From contig NZ_JAQYUU010000001.1 in NCBI RefSeq assembly GCF_028728205.1, positions 2,278,082 through 2,342,081 of the forward strand: 64,000 nt of DNA, written 5' to 3'. Positions 35,712 to 45,238 of the stretch are shown here, piece by piece. Position 1 is the first letter of the stretch. Every line of letters begins with the position of its first letter. The notes below the pieces were generated by a model. It did no database searches and was not told where the DNA came from. It worked only from the letters and a program-made list of their open reading frames with translations. The position numbers and the translations under genes are program-made. This DNA is from Clostridium sp. 'White wine YQ'. Its GTDB lineage: Bacteria; Bacillota; Clostridia; Clostridiales; Clostridiaceae.

Positions 35712-35728
35712 ATGCAAATGATTTGCAT
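35712..35728 (-). promoter_or_regulatory. Zur/Fur-family operator of znuA
   Basis: ATGCAAAT and ATTTGCAT form a perfect 8-1-8 palindrome, 24 bases upstream of the start codon. It shares the AAT-N-ATT core of Fur-family sites but not the TGA half-ends of the rpsD site. Confidence 0.68.
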
Positions 35729-35799
35729 TTACCTTATTATACTATCATCTGCTAAAAACCTTGTCAAGCTTTAGCACCCATCAAACATTATTAACTAAA

Positions 35800-35826
35800 A
35801 GACAGAGACATAAACGTCTCTGTCTT
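35800..35826 (-). terminator. Hairpin after spoVR
   Basis: AAGACAGAGAC pairs with its complement around a six-base loop, about 20 bases after the spoVR stop. The T-run is short. Confidence 0.6.
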
Positions 35827-35844
35827 CATTATTTTATAGCTAAA

Positions 35845-37215
35845 TCATTGAGTTATTATTTTTTTATTCTCGTCGCATATAATTTTTAATTCATCTCCAT
35901 TTTTACCTTTAGTTATTAAGACCACTTTTCTTCCCCAAAGCTCTTGCACATATTTTAGTGTTTCTTTAGCATAATTAAGCTCTAATTCTCTGCCATCAAA
36001 TACATGTTCAAGCACAATTGAATTTTCCTTTGTATTATAATCTATTACCCTTATACATGGTATTGAACCTAATCCTGCATTGAAAGAAATTAAATCTCGT
36101 ATACTTTCCCACCCTTGTTCATCTGAAACTTCTTCAACTAAAAAATCAAATCCTTTTTTTCCATACTGGAATAAATTCAATTCCTCACATAAATCTCTTG
36201 TGAGATATCTTCTTAAAAATGATGCATCTCTATCAATATCTCTTACTTCAAATATTTTCTTTCTTCCATAGGTCTCATCGATATATTGAAAAAGTCTAAA
36301 TCCGATATAGTATGGATTCAAGCCCCCAACCATTGGAGCAATTACGTCATTATGCCTTTTTAAGAACTCTAATTGCAGTGATTGTGGTAAATCTAAAGAA
36401 TTCAAAATATTATAATGCCAAAAACTAGCCCATCCTTCATTCATTATTTTGGTTTCAACCTGTGGCAAAAAATATTCAGTTTCTCTCTTAACTATTTTTA
36501 AAATAGTCTTCTCCCACTCTTCTAAATCCCCATACTGTATTAAAAATCCTACCACATCCTCTTCAGGCTCTAATGGAATTTTATTGATATCTGGAACTTC
36601 TATTAAATTATCTTCATCCAATATATTTTTATCTTGTATGCTCTTGTTATAATCACTCATCATTCTTTCTTTTCTTTCTTCATTGGTTATTCTCTTTTCT
36701 CCTATCACTCTTGGAATTTGAAACTTAATGGCGTGTGCAGCATCCAGAACTCTTTCCACTTTTTCATATCCTATTGATGGATGATTAATAAATCTTCTAA
36801 TTGTATCTCCATCAAGCTTAAACATCTCTAAAGTATTTTTAGCTCTTGTGCCTTCCTTAAACAGCCTGTTATTTTTAAAGAAATCATTATGACCATAAAC
36901 ATGAGCCATAGTTAAGATTTGCAGTAATTGAGTGTTTTCTCTCATTAAGTATGCTAAGCATGGGTCAGAGTTAATAACCATTTCATATGCCAATCCAGTC
37001 AAATCCAATGAATACAATGTTTTTGTTTTTTCATAGGACTTTCCAAAACTCCAATGTGGATACCTAGATGGCATTCCTACATATGCTTCATAAGAAATCA
37101 TATCGTTATAGCCTATTATTTCAAATTCTTGAGGATAAAAATTCAATCCTAATTCTCTTGCCTTGTCCTCAATTACTTCATTCCACTTTTTAAGATCATT
37201 TAAGCTATAATCCAT
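35845..37215 (-). CDS. spoVR: SpoVR family protein
   Basis: A 456-residue SpoVR/YcgB protein. The family is required for normal spore cortex in Bacillus and is part of a PrkA-linked stress module in many bacteria; its activity is unknown. Characteristic segments: [20 protein letters not shown] and [12 protein letters not shown]. Its start overlaps the yhbH end by 11 bases and has its own AAGGAGGA site. Last gene of prkA-yhbH-spoVR. Confidence 0.95.
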   Translation of the reverse strand: MDYSLNDLKKWNEVIEDKARELGLNFYPQEFEIIGYNDMISYEAYVGMPSRYPHWSFGKSYEKTKTLYSLDLTGLAYEMVINSDPCLAYLMRENTQLLQILTMAHVYGHNDFFKNNRLFKEGTRAKNTLEMFKLDGDTIRRFINHPSIGYEKVERVLDAAHAIKFQIPRVIGEKRITNEERKERMMSDYNKSIQDKNILDEDNLIEVPDINKIPLEPEEDVVGFLIQYGDLEEWEKTILKIVKRETEYFLPQVETKIMNEGWASFWHYNILNSLDLPQSLQLEFLKRHNDVIAPMVGGLNPYYIGFRLFQYIDETYGRKKIFEVRDIDRDASFLRRYLTRDLCEELNLFQYGKKGFDFLVEEVSDEQGWESIRDLISFNAGLGSIPCIRVIDYNTKENSIVLEHVFDGRELELNYAKETLKYVQELWGRKVVLITKGKNGDELKIICDENKKIITQ

Positions 37216-38389
37216 AGGAATCCTCCTTCAACTCTTTACTTAACATGAATTTTATTCCTTGCCACAAATCTTTCTTTTCCTTAACCACTACTGATAAAAA
37301 ATTCTTCCTATTTATTTCTTTTTGAAATCTATAATACATTGTTGTAGAGTATGTTGAAGGTAATAATTCTGCATATCCCATCATATTACAAACATCACAC
37401 AACTTATTAACTGCCTCTAATGCTCTTTCATTATCCTCACTCCAATTATCTCCGTCAGATGCGTAGAAGGGATAAATATTCCAATAATCCGGAGGATATT
37501 TTTTCTTTATTAGGTCTAAGGCTAAATTTAATCCTGAAGAAATATATGTTCCTCCAGATTCAGCCTTATGAAAAAATTCATATTCATTAACTAGTTTGGC
37601 CGAGGTAGTATGGGATATAAATTCAAATGCTATATTATTGTATTTTCTCCTAATAAACTTTGATAAAACAAAGAAAAAACTTCTAGCCATATACTTCTTA
37701 CTTACATCCATTGAACCTGATACGTCCATTATGAACATAAGTACTGCATTACTCTCTTTTTTAGGTTTCATCTTTACTCTATGATATCTTAAATCTTCTT
37801 CTCTAAATGGGAATCTCTCCAAGGCCTCTTCTTTATTAGCTTCAAATAATGCTCTCTTCTTTCCCTGCTTTCTGGCTATTTTAGCCATAACTGTTTTCTT
37901 TTTTGCTAATCTTGGATTAATACCATACTTTTGAAAACCTCTTTTCCTACCACTACTTTCAGTAACTATTTCAGAGTATTTTTTTCTATCTAGATTAGGT
38001 AAATCTAAATCCTCAATAATATAGTCCATTAATTCTTCTAATGTAATTTCAGTTTCGTATATATCTTCTCCTTCACTATTTCCTGCTTTATTACTACCTT
38101 TTCCATTTCCTTCTGAAGATCCTATTTTATCTCCTCTTTTTTCTTCTCCTGTTCCAGTTGCTACACCATTAGCATTTTTACCAAATATAAATTGATATTC
38201 TTTTATTCCTCTAATCGGAATCTTGAATTTCTTATTTTTACTTTCTCCAATTATACTTTCTTCAGATAATATATCTCCTAGATTTTCTTTAATAGATTTC
38301 TCTACTAACTGTCTATGCCTACGTCTATCCTCTATTGATCTATCATGCTCCACTGGTGTTTCAGAGTTATCTCTAAATATTGCAGCCAT
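37205..38389 (-). CDS. yhbH: YhbH/YeaH family VWA-like protein
   Basis: A 394-residue protein of the YhbH (sporulation) / YeaH family. The N-terminus is charged and partly disordered; a von Willebrand A-like domain carries the MIDAS motif DVSGSMD. It probably works with the PrkA kinase encoded upstream, four bases away. I start at 38389 after GGAAGGA; an ATG at 38422 lies inside prkA and would add 11 residues. Confidence 0.92.
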   Translation of the reverse strand: MAAIFRDNSETPVEHDRSIEDRRRHRQLVEKSIKENLGDILSEESIIGESKNKKFKIPIRGIKEYQFIFGKNANGVATGTGEEKRGDKIGSSEGNGKGSNKAGNSEGEDIYETEITLEELMDYIIEDLDLPNLDRKKYSEIVTESSGRKRGFQKYGINPRLAKKKTVMAKIARKQGKKRALFEANKEEALERFPFREEDLRYHRVKMKPKKESNAVLMFIMDVSGSMDVSKKYMARSFFFVLSKFIRRKYNNIAFEFISHTTSAKLVNEYEFFHKAESGGTYISSGLNLALDLIKKKYPPDYWNIYPFYASDGDNWSEDNERALEAVNKLCDVCNMMGYAELLPSTYSTTMYYRFQKEINRKNFLSVVVKEKKDLWQGIKFMLSKELKEDSYGL

Positions 38390-38393
38390 TTTA

Positions 38394-40316
38394 TCAATCC
38401 TTCCATAGATTATTGGCAGCATACTTTAGAATTACATCACAACAATGTGAACAGTATCCACTCAATTTCATTTCTTCTACCATGGCATTATATTTTTCAT
38501 CCTGCTCTTTATCTCTAACTCTAGATTTGGTTACAATCCTTGATAGATCTCTTACTGATGCAATTAATTTCTTTTCTATAGCGTCTTTAAGTGGTTCATA
38601 AGAGGTATAATCTAATTTCCCTCCATTTCTAACTACATAGAACATATATGAAGTTACATCTGACCTAAAGCCCTTCGAAGAGGCTTCTGATATACCTATA
38701 TGTTCTTCTATACTCCTCATAAATACTTCATCTGGATTTAATTCTTCTCCTGTCGCTACATCTTTTAGCTTACTTTTATTAACATACGCCTCTGCATTAT
38801 CAATATAGTTATTAAATAAGCTTTCAGCTTGTTCTCTAAATGAATGTATAAATGCTTTAGTAATTTCTTTTTCGAGAACCTTATTATATTCTTTTCTAAT
38901 ATTATCTTGTATTAGTCCTAAATACTTTTTCTTTTCCTCTTGAGATATGTCCATCTCCTTTACAGATTTGATCATGGTCTCCATTATTGAAAGTGGATTA
39001 ATACAATTAAATTCTGAATTAGATAGTGCATTATCTATAGCCTTTATAATAAATCTAGTTGATATCCCCTTCATGCCCTCCATAGGCCCAGCTTCTTCTC
39101 TAAGTTCACCAATATCAATTCTCTTTGTGGTTCCTTTTTCCACAATATCCTCTCCATTGTAAATTTTCAGCTTTGTTATCGGATCTACTTTGGCTGAAGG
39201 TACTAATCTTGATAAAATAGCAAACATAGCTGCGATTTCCAGAGTATGTGGAGCTATATGAGCCTTAAAATTACTCTTATTTATAATCTTTTCATATATT
39301 TTTATTTCTTCGTTTAATTCTAAACAGTATGGTACTTCTATCTTTACTATTCTATCTAATATAGCTTCATTTGTATGATCTGATTTAAACTTATTCCATT
39401 CAGCCTCATTAGAATGTGCTATTATCAATCCATCAAAATATATCATGGAACCTTTACCTGGTGAAGGTATTGATTTTTCTTGAGTTGCTGTGATAATTGT
39501 GTGCAGATATTCAACATCATTTTTAAATACTTCTATAAATTCAACTAGTCCTCTATTTCCAACATTAAATGCTCCATTTAGCGAAAAAATTCTTGGATCA
39601 TCTTCAGGGTACATATCCATTTTGGATATATCTACTGAACCAGTTAATATAGATGTATCTTGATTATTTGGGTCTACAGGAGGTACTACCCCTATCCCCT
39701 TTCTGCTTCTTATAGAAAAGTTCTTTGTTTCTACAGGGAAATCTTCATATTTACCATTAAACTCATTGATAAGTCTATATTTACATACTGGACACAAATC
39801 TCCTTCTATTTGTACACCTAGAGATTCTTCAAAATTCTTTCTTAAATGCTTTGGTATCAAGTGTAATGGTTCCTCATGCATTGGACATCCTTTTAATGAG
39901 TAGATTGGATCAGCAGTTTCTAATGCTTGTTTAAGTGACTCTACTAATGAAGACTTTCCTGCTCCTACTGGTCCTACAAGATACAAGACCTGTCTTGCTT
40001 CTTCACCTTTCATTGATGCAGCTTTAAAATAGTTTACAAGTTTCATAATAACTTTATCAATTCCAAAAAAATCTTCTGTGAAAAAATTGTACCTCTTAAC
40101 ACCTTCACTACCAAAAAGCTTTTTAATTTTAGGATTATCCTCTGACCTTAAATTTCTAAATCCCTGGCTTAGGATTATATCATATATTCTCTCGTGAGCT
40201 AGCTTCGCTACATCAGGATTTTCCTTAACTATTTGTAAATAGTCTAAAAATGTACCTTGAAATTTATGTTTGTTATGCTTCTCTCTATCACTTTGAATAA
40301 ATTCCTTGAAGTTCAT
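38394..40316 (-). CDS. prkA: PrkA family serine protein kinase
   Basis: A 640-residue PrkA protein: an AAA ATPase domain with Walker [11 protein letters not shown] followed by the PrkA C-terminal domain distantly related to protein kinases. In Bacillus it acts in sporulation, and in enterobacteria in starvation responses. I start at 40316 ([14 protein letters not shown]) after AAGGAGGGA; an ATG at 40385 is rejected. First gene of the conserved three-gene unit. Confidence 0.95.
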   Translation of the reverse strand: MNFKEFIQSDREKHNKHKFQGTFLDYLQIVKENPDVAKLAHERIYDIILSQGFRNLRSEDNPKIKKLFGSEGVKRYNFFTEDFFGIDKVIMKLVNYFKAASMKGEEARQVLYLVGPVGAGKSSLVESLKQALETADPIYSLKGCPMHEEPLHLIPKHLRKNFEESLGVQIEGDLCPVCKYRLINEFNGKYEDFPVETKNFSIRSRKGIGVVPPVDPNNQDTSILTGSVDISKMDMYPEDDPRIFSLNGAFNVGNRGLVEFIEVFKNDVEYLHTIITATQEKSIPSPGKGSMIYFDGLIIAHSNEAEWNKFKSDHTNEAILDRIVKIEVPYCLELNEEIKIYEKIINKSNFKAHIAPHTLEIAAMFAILSRLVPSAKVDPITKLKIYNGEDIVEKGTTKRIDIGELREEAGPMEGMKGISTRFIIKAIDNALSNSEFNCINPLSIMETMIKSVKEMDISQEEKKKYLGLIQDNIRKEYNKVLEKEITKAFIHSFREQAESLFNNYIDNAEAYVNKSKLKDVATGEELNPDEVFMRSIEEHIGISEASSKGFRSDVTSYMFYVVRNGGKLDYTSYEPLKDAIEKKLIASVRDLSRIVTKSRVRDKEQDEKYNAMVEEMKLSGYCSHCCDVILKYAANNLWKD

Positions 40317-40451
40317 AAGCACATCCCTCCTTTGTTTAAATATATTCATATAGATAAACATCTTATTACAAAAAAAAATTATCAAAGTAATAATATCTAT
40401 TTAATAGTTACTATTAAAAATTAATACTTTATCATATTTACTTATTTTATA

Positions 40452-40490
40452 AACAAAAAAGGTAGAGGAAATCCCTCTACCTTTTTTGTT
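40452..40490. terminator. Strong terminator after ybjQ
   Basis: GGTAGAGG and CCTCTACC pair within A and T runs of at least six, directly after the ybjQ-like gene stop. Confidence 0.88.
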
Positions 40491-40497
40491 TAATTAT

Positions 40498-40839
40498 CTA
40501 TTCAACAATTTGATTTTTTTCAACTCTTACAGCTGTTCCATAGCATAGTACCTCTGTTATTCCTTGAGCTACTTCATTTGCATCGTATCTAACGCCTATT
40601 ATTGCATTAGCTCCAAGATCTGCTGCATGTTCTAGCATAAGTTCAAAAGAGTCTTCTCTTGCAGTTTCACATAAATCAGTATATATACTTATATTTCCAC
40701 CCACTATGCTTTGTAAACCTGCTCCAATGTTACCAACTATACTTCTAGAACGAACTATAATACCTCTAACAAGGCCTAAATTCTCAACAATTGTGTAACC
40801 ATGTAAATCAAAAGCTGTAGTAACTAACTTTTTATCCAT
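40498..40839 (-). CDS. YbjQ family (UPF0145) protein
   Basis: A 113-residue protein of the YbjQ family, sometimes called a heavy-metal-binding domain. The segments [19 protein letters not shown] and [12 protein letters not shown] are diagnostic. These proteins form homo-oligomers; their function is unknown. It has its own promoter, whose upstream region carries the same direct repeat, at the same distance from the -10, as the MacB-like operon at 53.8 kb. This suggests a link to cell-envelope stress. Confidence 0.9.
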   Translation of the reverse strand: MDKKLVTTAFDLHGYTIVENLGLVRGIIVRSRSIVGNIGAGLQSIVGGNISIYTDLCETAREDSFELMLEHAADLGANAIIGVRYDANEVAQGITEVLCYGTAVRVEKNQIVE

Positions 40840-40866
40840 AATAAACCCTCATTTCATTTTTTCTAT

Positions 40867-40920
40867 ATTATACCATGTGTTTTTTTAGCTTACATTAATA
40901 TCCTCTTAAGAATATCTTAA
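40867..40920 (-). promoter_or_regulatory. ybjQ promoter with response-regulator-type direct repeat
   Basis: On the minus strand TTAAGAT-N4-TTAAGAG (40903-40920) is followed after 30 bases by TATAAT (40867-40872). The 11-base spacing of the repeats is typical of OmpR-class regulators, and the -35 is poor, as in activated promoters. Confidence 0.6.
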
Positions 40921-40923
40921 TTC

Positions 40924-42684
40924 TCAGTTATTTATAATCTTTAATAAATCCCTACCATAATTCTTAAGTTTTCTCTCGCCAATACCTTGAATTAAAATTA
41001 ACTCCTCTTCACTTTTTGGCTTTTTATTTGCTAATTCAATTAGAGTTCTATCACTAAACAATATATATGGTTTTACTTTTTCCTCAACTGATTTGTCTTT
41101 CCTATAAATTCTTAACTTTTTAAATAACTCTTCATCTTCACAAACCATTGTTGCACTCTTATCCAACTTCAAAAATACCTTTGAATCTCCTTTTAAAATT
41201 CTTATAGACTTATCATTTAACTTAAGCATAGAATAGGTGCCTTCTTTTAATTGCACATATCCATTATCTATAAGACCCCTAATTATAGTTCTTATGTAAC
41301 TAGAAGAATATTCTCTCATTATGCCAAAAGTCGAAAGATTATTTAATGTATTTTGAATTATTTTAGGACCCTTTACTCCTCTTAGAATATCAATAAGAAC
41401 TGACATGCCATAACTTTGTTGAGTTCTATATACACAAGATAAAATCTTTTGAGCTTCAATAGTGAAATCAAGTATTTCCTCATTTTTAAAGCAATTAGAA
41501 CAGTTATTACAGTAGCCCTTAGTGGTTTTCTCTCCAAAGTAATTTAATATATATTCTTTATAACACCCTTCACTTTCACAAAAAGATAGAAATTCGTTAA
41601 GCTTACGTAGTTCAATTTCTCGTCTATTCATCAAGCTTGTAGTATTTATTAAATATTCTACTGATGCTATATCTTCCCTTGAATATAACAAATGACACTT
41701 GCAGCTTTCTCCGTCTCTTCCACCTCTTCCTATTTCTTGGTAATAACTTTCAATATTTTTAGGTATAGAAAAATGTATAATATATCTTATGTTTGATTTG
41801 TCTATTCCCATTCCAAATGCATTTGTTGCTATCATTGTATTTTTATTATCTAAAAGAAATTCTTCCTGATTGAAATTTCTCTCTTCTTCCTTCATTCCAC
41901 CATGATATTTTGAAACAGAAAATCCTATATCATTTAAATAATCATATAGACCATCTACCTCTTTTTTAGTAAGGCAATACACAATTCCGCTACTTGTATT
42001 ATCTCGAAGATAATCTTTTACAAACTCTAACTTATCTTCTTCCTTATTTACATAGATAATTAGATTTTCTCTATTAAAACTTCCTATATATGTATATGGA
42101 TTTCTGAGGTTTAAAAGTTCTATAGTATCTTTTCTTACTTCTTCAGTAGCAGTAGCAGTAAATGCTGAAATCACAGGTGAAGAATTTAACTTTGATATAA
42201 ATGGAGATATTTCTCTATAACTAGTTCTAAAATCATGTCCCCACTGTGAAACGCAGTGAGCTTCATCAATTGCAACTTGTGAGATTAATATACTATTGCA
42301 TAATTTTAACGTAAACTTTGAATTTAAGCGTTCTGGTGCCATATATACAATTTTGTACTTACCACTAAGTATCTCTTTTTCTATTAGCTTAACCTTCTCT
42401 AAAGTAATAGAAGAATTAATATAAACTGCATCTATCCCTAATTGATTCAAACTATCTACTTGATCCTTCATAAGAGATATGAGTGGAGAAATAACCAAAG
42501 TAATCCCCGGAAGTAGCAATGCTGGAATCTGATAGCATACCGATTTACCTGCTCCAGTAGATAAAATTCCAAATGTGTCTTTTCCATGAAGTATGCTGTT
42601 TATTATTTCCCATTGTCCTTCTTTAAATTCTGTGTATCCATATATATCTTTTAATATTTTTTCTGCTTCTTTTCTTAAATACAT
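40924..42684 (-). CDS. recQ: ATP-dependent DNA helicase RecQ
   Basis: A 586-residue 3'-5' DNA helicase for recombination and repair. The order is: SF2 helicase core (FGILSTGAGKSVCYQIPALL, DEAHCVSQWGHDFR, GRGGRDG), a RecQ zinc-binding domain (CYKEYILNYF then CNNCSNC), a winged helix, and a C-terminal HRDC domain ending near IQGIGERKLKNYG. All parts are present. Monocistronic. Confidence 0.95.
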   Translation of the reverse strand: MYLRKEAEKILKDIYGYTEFKEGQWEIINSILHGKDTFGILSTGAGKSVCYQIPALLLPGITLVISPLISLMKDQVDSLNQLGIDAVYINSSITLEKVKLIEKEILSGKYKIVYMAPERLNSKFTLKLCNSILISQVAIDEAHCVSQWGHDFRTSYREISPFISKLNSSPVISAFTATATEEVRKDTIELLNLRNPYTYIGSFNRENLIIYVNKEEDKLEFVKDYLRDNTSSGIVYCLTKKEVDGLYDYLNDIGFSVSKYHGGMKEEERNFNQEEFLLDNKNTMIATNAFGMGIDKSNIRYIIHFSIPKNIESYYQEIGRGGRDGESCKCHLLYSREDIASVEYLINTTSLMNRREIELRKLNEFLSFCESEGCYKEYILNYFGEKTTKGYCNNCSNCFKNEEILDFTIEAQKILSCVYRTQQSYGMSVLIDILRGVKGPKIIQNTLNNLSTFGIMREYSSSYIRTIIRGLIDNGYVQLKEGTYSMLKLNDKSIRILKGDSKVFLKLDKSATMVCEDEELFKKLRIYRKDKSVEEKVKPYILFSDRTLIELANKKPKSEEELILIQGIGERKLKNYGRDLLKIINN

Positions 42685-42730
42685 TTACTCACCTTTAATC
42701 CATAAAAGCATTTTAATAATCATATTCTAT

Positions 42731-42756
42731 AAAAACCCGGTATAAACCGAGTTTTT
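42731..42756 (-). terminator. Terminator after the 259-residue unknown gene
   Basis: On the minus strand AACTCGGT and ACCGGGTT pair (one mismatch) and are followed by a T-run. It precedes recQ. Confidence 0.75.
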
Positions 42757-42766
42757 TATAAATAGC

Positions 42767-43546
42767 TTATATAATATCATTTATCTCCACTATTATGCCA
42801 TCTTTTGTTCCAAAGTTTAATATTATCTTATTTATACCTTTTTGCTTTAAATCTGGCATGATGGTTTCTATAAAATGATTTTTACTTATTCCAACTAATT
42901 TTGCCCAATATAACTGTTCCTTGAAAACATTATTATTTCCTTGAGCTGAACTGTAATACAAATATGCATAATTGTCATTTGATGATGTTCTTATATAGTA
43001 ATCAATGTTATTTAAATCTGCAGCATCTCTAGCTACCAAATATACTCTGTCTGGTAAAATGGTTTTGCTATTTTGCACTCTATTATCCACGTTGTAAGTC
43101 TGAGTACCTACAGTAGTCTGTGGATTTGTACTTGTTTGAACACTAACAGTATTTGAGAAGTTAACATCAAAATTAATCGATTTAGCATATAAATCATCAT
43201 ATCTTCTTATAAAATAAGGTATATTTCCTGCTAAAATAATACTAAATTCGGTATTATTATTAATAAAACAATTATTAAAATTATTGCCTTTATTTTTTAA
43301 AATAATATTAAACTTCTCTAAGGAAATCTCATCATAGTTATTTCCATCATCTTTTATAAATTCTCTATTAGTATACACATAGATGGATTTAGTTCTATTA
43401 ATATTTGATGGAAAAACTGCTATATTTCCTCCTCTAGTTGCTATGTATACTTTCTCTAGTCTCAAAAATACTTCTAACTTAGCCATTTCATATGCATCAC
43501 TGCCTTTAATAAGCTGAAACTTTTCAACCTCTTCTACAAAATTCAT
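42767..43546 (-). CDS. Hypothetical protein, possibly SseB-like at the N-terminus
   Basis: A 259-residue soluble protein that I do not recognise. The first 120 residues (MAKLEVFLRLEKVYIATRGG) weakly resemble the SseB N-terminal fold. A polar Thr/Asn/Gln-rich linker (about 128-160) leads to a C-terminal domain with alternating strands (VYLVARDAADLNNIDYYIR). No signal peptide or membrane segment. It follows sdaAA by 20 bases and may share its transcript. Confidence 0.7.
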   Translation of the reverse strand: MNFVEEVEKFQLIKGSDAYEMAKLEVFLRLEKVYIATRGGNIAVFPSNINRTKSIYVYTNREFIKDDGNNYDEISLEKFNIILKNKGNNFNNCFINNNTEFSIILAGNIPYFIRRYDDLYAKSINFDVNFSNTVSVQTSTNPQTTVGTQTYNVDNRVQNSKTILPDRVYLVARDAADLNNIDYYIRTSSNDNYAYLYYSSAQGNNNVFKEQLYWAKLVGISKNHFIETIMPDLKQKGINKIILNFGTKDGIIVEINDII

Positions 43547-43566
43547 AAACTTTCCCCCTATACAAG

Positions 43567-44451
43567 TTACTTTTCAAGATTATTAAATACTTTTTCCTTT
43601 AACTCCATCCCAGTTTTAGTTATTGCTAGCCCACCTAAAGCAGTTTCTCTTAGCTCACTAGGCATGTTTTTTCCTACTGTATATACGGCAGAAAGAGCAT
43701 CATCAAAAGGAATTTTGCTTTCAACACCCGCCATAACTAAATCTGCTGTTGTAAGTGCACTAATTGCTCCTGCAAAGTTTCTTTTAGCACAAGGTACTTC
43801 AACTAACCCAGCTATTGGATCACAAACTAATCCAATTATATTTTTAAATACAATAGCCGCAGCATCCAAGCTCATTTTAGGAGTTCCTCCCATCATTTCA
43901 ACAACTGCTGCCGCACTCATAGCTGCTGCTGAACCACATTCAGCCTGACAACCACCCTCTGCCCCTGCTAATGTAGCGTTTTGTGCAATAATCAGTCCTA
44001 ATGCTGCAGCTGAAAATAATCCTTTAATTTGATCATCTTCGGATAGCTCTAATTTTTCTCCAGCTGTCAATATAACTGCTGGTAGTATCCCACAAGACCC
44101 AGCAGTCGGACATGCTACTATTTGCCCCATTGATGCATTTACTTCAGCACAGGATATTGCTCTTCCCATTGCTTTTATCATAACATTTCCAGTAATTGAT
44201 TTTCCACTATTTAAATATTTTTTTATTTTATATCCATCTCCACCAATTAATCCACTTACAGAATATACTTCTTTCTCCATTCCTTCACTGCAAGACTTTT
44301 TCATGACTTCATAATGTTTTCTCATTAATTCTATTACTTCTTCTCTTGTAGCTTCCTTAGAATCCATTTCGTACAATATAGCATACTCACTTAAAGATAT
44401 ACCTTTACTTTCACATATCTCTAATAATTCTAACCCATCTTTTGCAAACAT
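43567..44451 (-). CDS. sdaAA: L-serine ammonia-lyase, iron-sulfur, alpha subunit
   Basis: Catalytic subunit of the [4Fe-4S] L-serine dehydratase that deaminates serine to pyruvate. It has 294 residues. Conserved cysteine-bearing segments are CPTAGSCGILPAV, GGCQAECGSAAAMSAA and LVCDPIAGLVEVPC; the cluster uses a subset of these. The beta subunit gene lies five bases upstream. The two-subunit form is typical of Firmicutes. Confidence 0.95.
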   Translation of the reverse strand: MFAKDGLELLEICESKGISLSEYAILYEMDSKEATREEVIELMRKHYEVMKKSCSEGMEKEVYSVSGLIGGDGYKIKKYLNSGKSITGNVMIKAMGRAISCAEVNASMGQIVACPTAGSCGILPAVILTAGEKLELSEDDQIKGLFSAAALGLIIAQNATLAGAEGGCQAECGSAAAMSAAAVVEMMGGTPKMSLDAAAIVFKNIIGLVCDPIAGLVEVPCAKRNFAGAISALTTADLVMAGVESKIPFDDALSAVYTVGKNMPSELRETALGGLAITKTGMELKEKVFNNLEK

Positions 44452-44456
44452 GATTC

Positions 44457-45137
44457 TTATTCTCCTTCTTTTATTGGATTTATTCTTATTACTTTGGAAA
44501 TATCATTGATAGATTTAATCTCATCCATAATTAGGTCTGGGATTGGATTATCTACTTCAAATAACATGGTTGCATCTTTACCTTTTTCACTTCTAAATAC
44601 TTTCATAAATGCTATATTAATATTTTCCTTATATAATAATGCTGTAACTTTTGATACACTTCCTGGGACATCCTTATGAGAAATTATTAATGTTGGATAA
44701 TTTCCTGTGAAATCAACCTTCTGATTATTTATCTCAATTACTTGAATATTTCCTCCCCCAATAGATGATCCCACTAATGAATATACTAATCCAGTTTTTC
44801 CAGTAATTATACACTTAACTGTATTAGGATGTACTTCTCCTAAATTTGCTTCAATGAATTCTACTTTTATTCCAGCCTCTTTAGCTATATCAAGGGAATT
44901 TCTAAGTCTAATATCACTTGGATTCATTCCCAAAATGCCTGCAGCTAATGCTCTATCTGTTCCATGCCCTTTATAGGTTTTTGAGAAAGAACCATGTAGT
45001 AGGAAACTAACTTCTTTAATATCTTCTTCTGCAACAATTCTAGCCATTCTAGCTATTCTTGTTGCTCCTGCTGTGTGTGAAGATGAGGGTCCAATCATTA
45101 TAGGACCAATAATATCAAATACATCATACTTTTTCAT
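44457..45137 (-). CDS. sdaAB: L-serine ammonia-lyase, iron-sulfur, beta subunit
   Basis: A 226-residue subunit with the family start DVFDIIGPIMIGPSSSHTAGA and a C-terminal ACT domain (IISHKDVPGSVSKVTALLY) that may bind serine. It pairs with SdaAA. I start at the ATG at 45137 after GAGGAG; the ATG at 45149 comes before that site. A 66-bp palindromic repeat lies 32 bases upstream. Confidence 0.94.
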   Translation of the reverse strand: MKKYDVFDIIGPIMIGPSSSHTAGATRIARMARIVAEEDIKEVSFLLHGSFSKTYKGHGTDRALAAGILGMNPSDIRLRNSLDIAKEAGIKVEFIEANLGEVHPNTVKCIITGKTGLVYSLVGSSIGGGNIQVIEINNQKVDFTGNYPTLIISHKDVPGSVSKVTALLYKENINIAFMKVFRSEKGKDATMLFEVDNPIPDLIMDEIKSINDISKVIRINPIKEGE

Positions 45138-45169
45138 AATGCTCCTCACTTTTTCTTTTGATTATTTAT

Positions 45170-45235
45170 AGGGTTTTTTATAGGAAACTTAACTTATTCT
45201 TACATAAATAAGTTATTAGTTGAACTTAAAACCCT
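45170..45235. repeat. 65-bp interspersed palindromic repeat, copy 2
   Basis: Second copy of the repeat at 11590-11654, in the same orientation, with one extra T and three substitutions. It fills the gap between the nucleoside kinase stop and sdaAB. Confidence 0.85.
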
Positions 45236-45238
45236 TTA

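Noticed and set aside
40867..40920. The TTAAGA repeat read as the recQ terminator
   Set aside because: It lacks a T-run, and its match in sequence and in distance to the -10 at 53.8 kb fits an operator better.
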